From: an uncultured Faecalibacterium sp.
GTDB lineage: Bacteria; Bacillota; Clostridia; Oscillospirales; Ruminococcaceae
Assembly: GCA_902463905.1 (NCBI GenBank)
Contig: CABQHF010000113.1
Coordinates: 1-7,044, forward strand
Direction: 5' to 3'
Length of the DNA: 7,044 nucleotides
Under the pieces are notes generated by a model that worked only from the letters and a program-made list of their open reading frames with translations, was not told the DNA's origin and did not search any database. A program made the translations under genes and the position numbers. This document shows positions 5,285 through 7,044 of this stretch, piece after piece. The stretch's first letter is position 1. Each line of letters starts with the position of its first letter.

Positions 5285-5533
5285 TCAGCCCGCCTTTCTG
5301 CGGTCAGCCGCTCGTTTTTCCTGCGGCTGCCGCTCCTTGCAGGGCTTTTCGTCCTCTTCCATCTCGGCGCAGCTGCCCAGGCCCGCCAGCACTACGCTCA
5401 GTGCCAGCAGCACCAGCGCACCCACAAAGCACCCCGCCATGGCCCAGCCCGTGTAGCATTCCAGGCCGCTTGCCACCAGCAGGCAGCCGATCAGGCTGGC
5501 CCAGCTGCCGCAGTAATAAAGCCATTTTTTCAT
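5285..5533 (-). CDS. Small two-helix membrane protein
   Basis: An 82-residue protein with two hydrophobic segments, about residues 3-24 (WLYYCGSWASLIGCLLVASG) and 29-53 (from WAMAGCF to VVLAGLG), joined by a very short loop, followed by a charged Glu/Lys/Arg tail of about 28 residues. By the positive-inside rule the basic tail would face the cytoplasm. Small early phage membrane proteins can act in superinfection exclusion or host takeover; this role is inference only. A holin is less likely so far from the late genes. The second ATG (5533) was chosen because AGGAGG is 8 nt upstream; the first ATG is only 2 nt from it. The tail contains E-K-P-C-K, a motif shared with two other proteins here. 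Confidence 0.78.
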   Translation of the reverse strand: MKKWLYYCGSWASLIGCLLVASGLECYTGWAMAGCFVGALVLLALSVVLAGLGSCAEMEEDEKPCKERQPQEKRAADRRKAG

Positions 5534-5564
5534 TGCCATTTCCTCCTTGTTGTGTTAAACTTCT

Positions 5565-5593
5565 GGTGATGAGTGCATGCTGCTTTCATCACC
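5565..5593. repeat. Inverted repeat in the gap before the membrane protein gene
   Basis: GGTGATGA and TCATCACC form a perfect 8-bp inverted repeat with a 13-nt spacer that includes GCATGC. It overlaps the stop codon of the preceding gene and lies in one of the few spaces of this operon. No T-run follows on either strand, so it is more likely a protein-binding site or an RNA processing hairpin than a terminator. Confidence 0.45.
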
Positions 5594-5771
5594 CCTTGGC
5601 CTTGCCGGTGCTGTCACGCCGGCAGGGCCTTTTTGTTTTCTTGCACTTCTCCCGCTGCTTCTGCCATGCTTCAAACGCAGCCTGGTTCTCCGGGTCTGCG
5701 TAAAAATCCGCGGCAATGTCATACAGCGCCCAGATCTGCCACATCTTCAGCGGCCCGCTTTCACCGTCCAT
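5589..5771 (-). CDS. Small hypothetical protein with Lys/Arg-rich tail
   Basis: A 60-residue protein. Residues 9-40 are helical and aromatic (KMWQIWALYDIAADFY, then ENQAAFEAWQKQREK), and the last 20 residues are very basic (KCKKTKRPCRRDSTGKAKG). Family not recognised. The ATG at 5771 has AGGAGG 5 nt upstream, placed in the 12-nt gap after the DUF3846 gene. The DNA for its C-terminus doubles as a strong plus-strand terminator-like hairpin, which may explain part of its odd composition. Confidence 0.75.
   Translation of the reverse strand: MDGESGPLKMWQIWALYDIAADFYADPENQAAFEAWQKQREKCKKTKRPCRRDSTGKAKG
5598..5639 (+). terminator. Plus-strand terminator-like hairpin inside a minus-strand gene
   Basis: GGCCTTGCCGG and CCGGCAGGGCC pair over 11 bp (one G-U) with a 10-nt loop and are followed by TTTTTGTTTT. 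This is a textbook rho-independent terminator for the plus strand, but no plus-strand gene lies upstream, and the minus strand through it is coding. It may stop antisense transcripts or be a coding by-product. Confidence 0.45.
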
Positions 5772-5783
5772 TCACGCCTCCTG

Positions 5784-6194
5784 TCAGTCCGGGTTAAAGG
5801 TCTGGAAGCGTTCGCCTTCGCCGGGTGCTTCCAGCGGGATCTTCCACTCGCTGCAAATGCTTTCGGCCACCGGCTTGGCAAAGCCGATCAGCTCGTCGCC
5901 CTGCGCTGCCATCAGCACTGCCGGACCTACAATGCTGCTCATGTAGTTGAACGCGTACAGATCCGTGGCGTGCTCATTGTAGGGCAGCTCCTGCAGCAGG
6001 CCCTCTTCGTTCACGGCCATCTGGATGCTGTCCACATCCTCCCGTGCCCAGCTGGCAGCCAGGCAGGTATCAGCCATCTCAATGGGCCCGCCCACCAGCT
6101 TCTGCAGTGTCTCCAGCTTGCAGGTGTCCCCGTCGTCACAGGGCAAAAGGTAAGCGCTGGTGTCCACCGGCATCACGATCACAAAACGTTCCAT
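5784..6194 (-). CDS. DUF3846 domain protein
   Basis: A 136-residue protein with the features of DUF3846, a small domain widespread in phages, plasmids and their Firmicute and actinobacterial hosts, with no settled function. The recognisable parts are LETLQKLVGGPIEM (28-41), where 'LQ..VGG.IE' is the family signature; then MAVNEEGLLQELPYNEHAT (59-77), matching its 'v.NeeG...gLp.N' stretch; and SSIVGPAVLMAAQGDELIGF (86-105), matching its 'GtavV...d...l' stretch. The tail after about 110 is extra. The ATG at 6194 has GGAGG 9 nt upstream and lies 4 nt after the previous stop; ATGs further upstream lie inside the preceding gene in another frame. DUF3846 genes usually sit among early accessory genes, as here. 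Confidence 0.85.
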   Translation of the reverse strand: MERFVIVMPVDTSAYLLPCDDGDTCKLETLQKLVGGPIEMADTCLAASWAREDVDSIQMAVNEEGLLQELPYNEHATDLYAFNYMSSIVGPAVLMAAQGDELIGFAKPVAESICSEWKIPLEAPGEGERFQTFNPD

Positions 6195-6198
6195 GTCC

Positions 6199-6411
6199 TT
6201 ATCCCTCCGTATTGGCATAGCCTGCTTTTTCGGCGTCTTCCAGGCTGACATCGTCAAAACACTGCTCCAGCACCATCAGCACCCGGCGCTGTGCGCCGGG
6301 GCGCAGGTTTGCCCGGCGCATAGCGATCAGACAATAGCCCATGCAGGCTGCATTGCTCCACGGCCCGTTCAGGTTTGCCAGCATCCGGGCCGCCTCGTTC
6401 TTCTTGCCCAT
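6199..6411 (-). CDS. Small conserved-type phage hypothetical protein
   Basis: A 70-residue helical protein. The core WSNAACMGYCLIAMRRANL (18-36), then a helix QRRVLMVLEQCFDDVSLEDA (41-60), has the layout of a recurrent short Firmicute phage protein of unknown function with an 'A..GY...A....g' helix, a second helix and a 'D..t.eeA' end. This likeness is from memory and is moderate. The ATG at 6411 has AAGGAGG 8 nt upstream, so it was preferred over upstream ATGs of the same frame. It is the first minus-strand gene after the plus-strand cargo gene, and the 95 nt before it carry that gene's promoter. Confidence 0.75.
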   Translation of the reverse strand: MGKKNEAARMLANLNGPWSNAACMGYCLIAMRRANLRPGAQRRVLMVLEQCFDDVSLEDAEKAGYANTEG

Positions 6412-6470
6412 CTCTTTGTCCTCCTTGGTTTCATGCATTCTTCCCCGGCTGGCCCTTATTCTCCGATTTG

Positions 6471-6493
6471 TGCTATACTTGCACTGAAAGGAG
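6471..6493 (+). promoter_or_regulatory. Extended -10 promoter and ribosome site of the plus-strand gene
   Basis: TGCTATACT (6471-6479) is an extended -10 element, TG-n-TATACT. No good -35 box lies 17-18 bp upstream, which extended -10 promoters tolerate. Transcription would begin near 6485, just before AAAGGAG (6487-6493), so the leader is very short. The ribosome site is 13 nt from the GTG start, longer than usual. Confidence 0.6.
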
Positions 6494-6506
6494 ATGAAAG
6501 CCACCC

Positions 6507-6800
6507 GTGCTTTACAAAATCATGTTTGAAATTCAATGTCCCTTTGACGCTCTGGGAATTCTGCCTGCAATGGAATCCGAAATCTGCTGCAGCGTTGTCC
6601 CCGGAAAGTCTCCGGTTTTCTCGGTTCCTAACGTCTGTGACCGCTGCAACGACACAAACTTTGAGCAATGTCAGCAATGCACTGGCGCAATCTATCAGAT
6701 GTTCCGGCAGGGGCTTATCCCTGTGGAGTTTCTTCCTTCCTGGCCGGTTCGCACTCTGCCTGACCCCATCCGGCCATGTCTTGAGCTGCTTTCAGAATGA
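6507..6800 (+). CDS. Cysteine-rich cargo (moron-like) protein on the opposite strand
   Basis: A 97-residue protein of unknown family, the only plus-strand gene supported here. It has eight cysteines, including CDRCNDTNFEQCQQC (C-x2-C-x7-C-x2-C, about residues 44-58), which looks like a zinc-binding knuckle pair. The rest mixes hydrophobic stretches (FDALGILPAM, VEFLPSWPV) with many prolines. Support for coding: an extended -10 promoter, a Shine-Dalgarno sequence, and codon use with more A/T at third positions than the GC-rich neighbours. GTG at 6507 is the likely start; the in-frame ATG at 6522 has no ribosome site. The 3' end overlaps the converging minus-strand gene by 86 bp. Own promoter, reversed direction and shifted composition fit a moron. 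The function cannot be inferred. Confidence 0.62.
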   Translation: MLYKIMFEIQCPFDALGILPAMESEICCSVVPGKSPVFSVPNVCDRCNDTNFEQCQQCTGAIYQMFRQGLIPVEFLPSWPVRTLPDPIRPCLELLSE

Positions 6801-7041
6801 TTTCTGCATTCTCGGCAATCACCCCGGAAAGCGACCTGTTATAATCAGGGTCATACACAGCCATCTTTCTGGCCGCCATCCACCCCGGCAGGAATTCCCA
6901 AAGGGTCTGTGCCGCTTCCAGCGTCTGGTTGCGGTCTCTGCTGTGTAAGTACAGCCCCAGTTCGTTGTAGTCCCCGCCCGCCTCTTCCACAGGCGTGCAG
7001 GGCTTTTTTGTTTCTTCCTCCACCTTCTTCCCTCCCTTCAT
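6715..7041 (-). CDS. Hypothetical protein, start near the window edge
   Basis: A protein of 108 residues from the ATG at 7041, or 102 from the GTG at 7023. The GTG has an ideal GGAGGG site 6 nt upstream, lying inside the longer version, and may be the true start; the ATG sits at the window edge so its ribosome site cannot be seen, and its ATGA could be the stop overlap of an upstream gene. The N-terminus is charged (EEETKKPCTPVEEAGG). The middle is helical (QTLEAAQTLWEFLPGW), then AARKMAVYDPDYNRSLSG and a helix with IAENAEIILKAAQDM. Family not recognised. Its last 86 bp overlap the end of the plus-strand gene, a tail-to-tail arrangement that could produce antisense interference. Confidence 0.7.
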   Translation of the reverse strand: MKGGKKVEEETKKPCTPVEEAGGDYNELGLYLHSRDRNQTLEAAQTLWEFLPGWMAARKMAVYDPDYNRSLSGVIAENAEIILKAAQDMAGWGQAECEPARKEETPQG

Positions 7042-7044
7042 GCG

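Noticed and set aside
5577..6248. Plus-strand open frame of 223 codons opposite the DUF3846 gene
   Set aside because: The opposite strand has a recognisable family and a good ribosome site; this frame has neither.
6494..6529. ATG right behind the plus-strand ribosome site as a leader peptide
   Set aside because: The frame is only 11 codons, and the ATG directly touches the ribosome site, too close for normal initiation.
6456..6677. Minus-strand open frame opposite the cysteine-rich gene
   Set aside because: It starts at TTG without a ribosome site and crosses the plus-strand promoter. The plus-strand reading has promoter, ribosome site and a coherent Cys motif.
1..7044. CRISPR array, insertion sequence or known defence system
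   Set aside because: No spaced direct repeats, no transposase or terminal inverted repeats, and no recognisable nuclease, helicase or toxin-antitoxin motif were found on either strand.

Overview
The window is part of the genome of a tailed (head-tail) phage or prophage of a high-GC Firmicute. The gut Oscillospiraceae/Ruminococcaceae (Faecalibacterium, Gemmiger or Subdoligranulum type) fit best. This host call is an inference from the GC-rich coding sequence, strong AGGAGG-type ribosome binding sites, ATG/GTG/TTG starts, tightly packed small genes, and protein families I know from Clostridia phages (a REP_ORF2/G2P-like replication protein, a DUF3846 protein, a small C-P-D-R-H-P cysteine protein, and a terminase pair). 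No integrase, repressor or attachment site is visible, so prophage and free phage cannot be told apart here.

Nearly all genes lie on the minus strand and read from right to left. From about 7.0 kb down to 2.68 kb is an early/accessory module of 13 small minus-strand genes, mostly of unknown function. It includes a DUF3846 protein, a two-helix membrane protein, a 250-residue protein with an internal repeat, a small helix-turn-helix protein, two basic proteins and a four-cysteine protein. From 4.86 to 2.68 kb these genes form a coupled chain: five consecutive junctions are 4-nt ATGA start/stop overlaps and a sixth is a 7-nt overlap. The chain ends in a GC-rich hairpin directly after the last stop codon.

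A control region (2436-2683) follows, with a TATAAT promoter and nested inverted repeats. It leads into a HUH-type replication protein (1551-2435). Next come a 103-bp AT-rich gap with an 18-bp near-palindrome, a sigma-region-4-like/ArpU-like regulator (1169-1447), a 321-bp gap without a convincing gene (848-1168), the terminase small subunit (137-847), and the start of the terminase large subunit (1-156, cut by the window edge). The order early genes, replication, late regulator, packaging is the usual one for phages of this group.

One gene breaks the pattern. A plus-strand gene at 6507-6800 has its own extended -10 promoter and Shine-Dalgarno sequence, uses fewer GC-ending codons, and encodes a cysteine-rich 97-residue protein. 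It looks like a moron (an independently transcribed cargo gene) inserted against the direction of the early operon, and it is the best candidate here for something undescribed. I see no CRISPR array, tRNA, insertion sequence or recognisable defence system.
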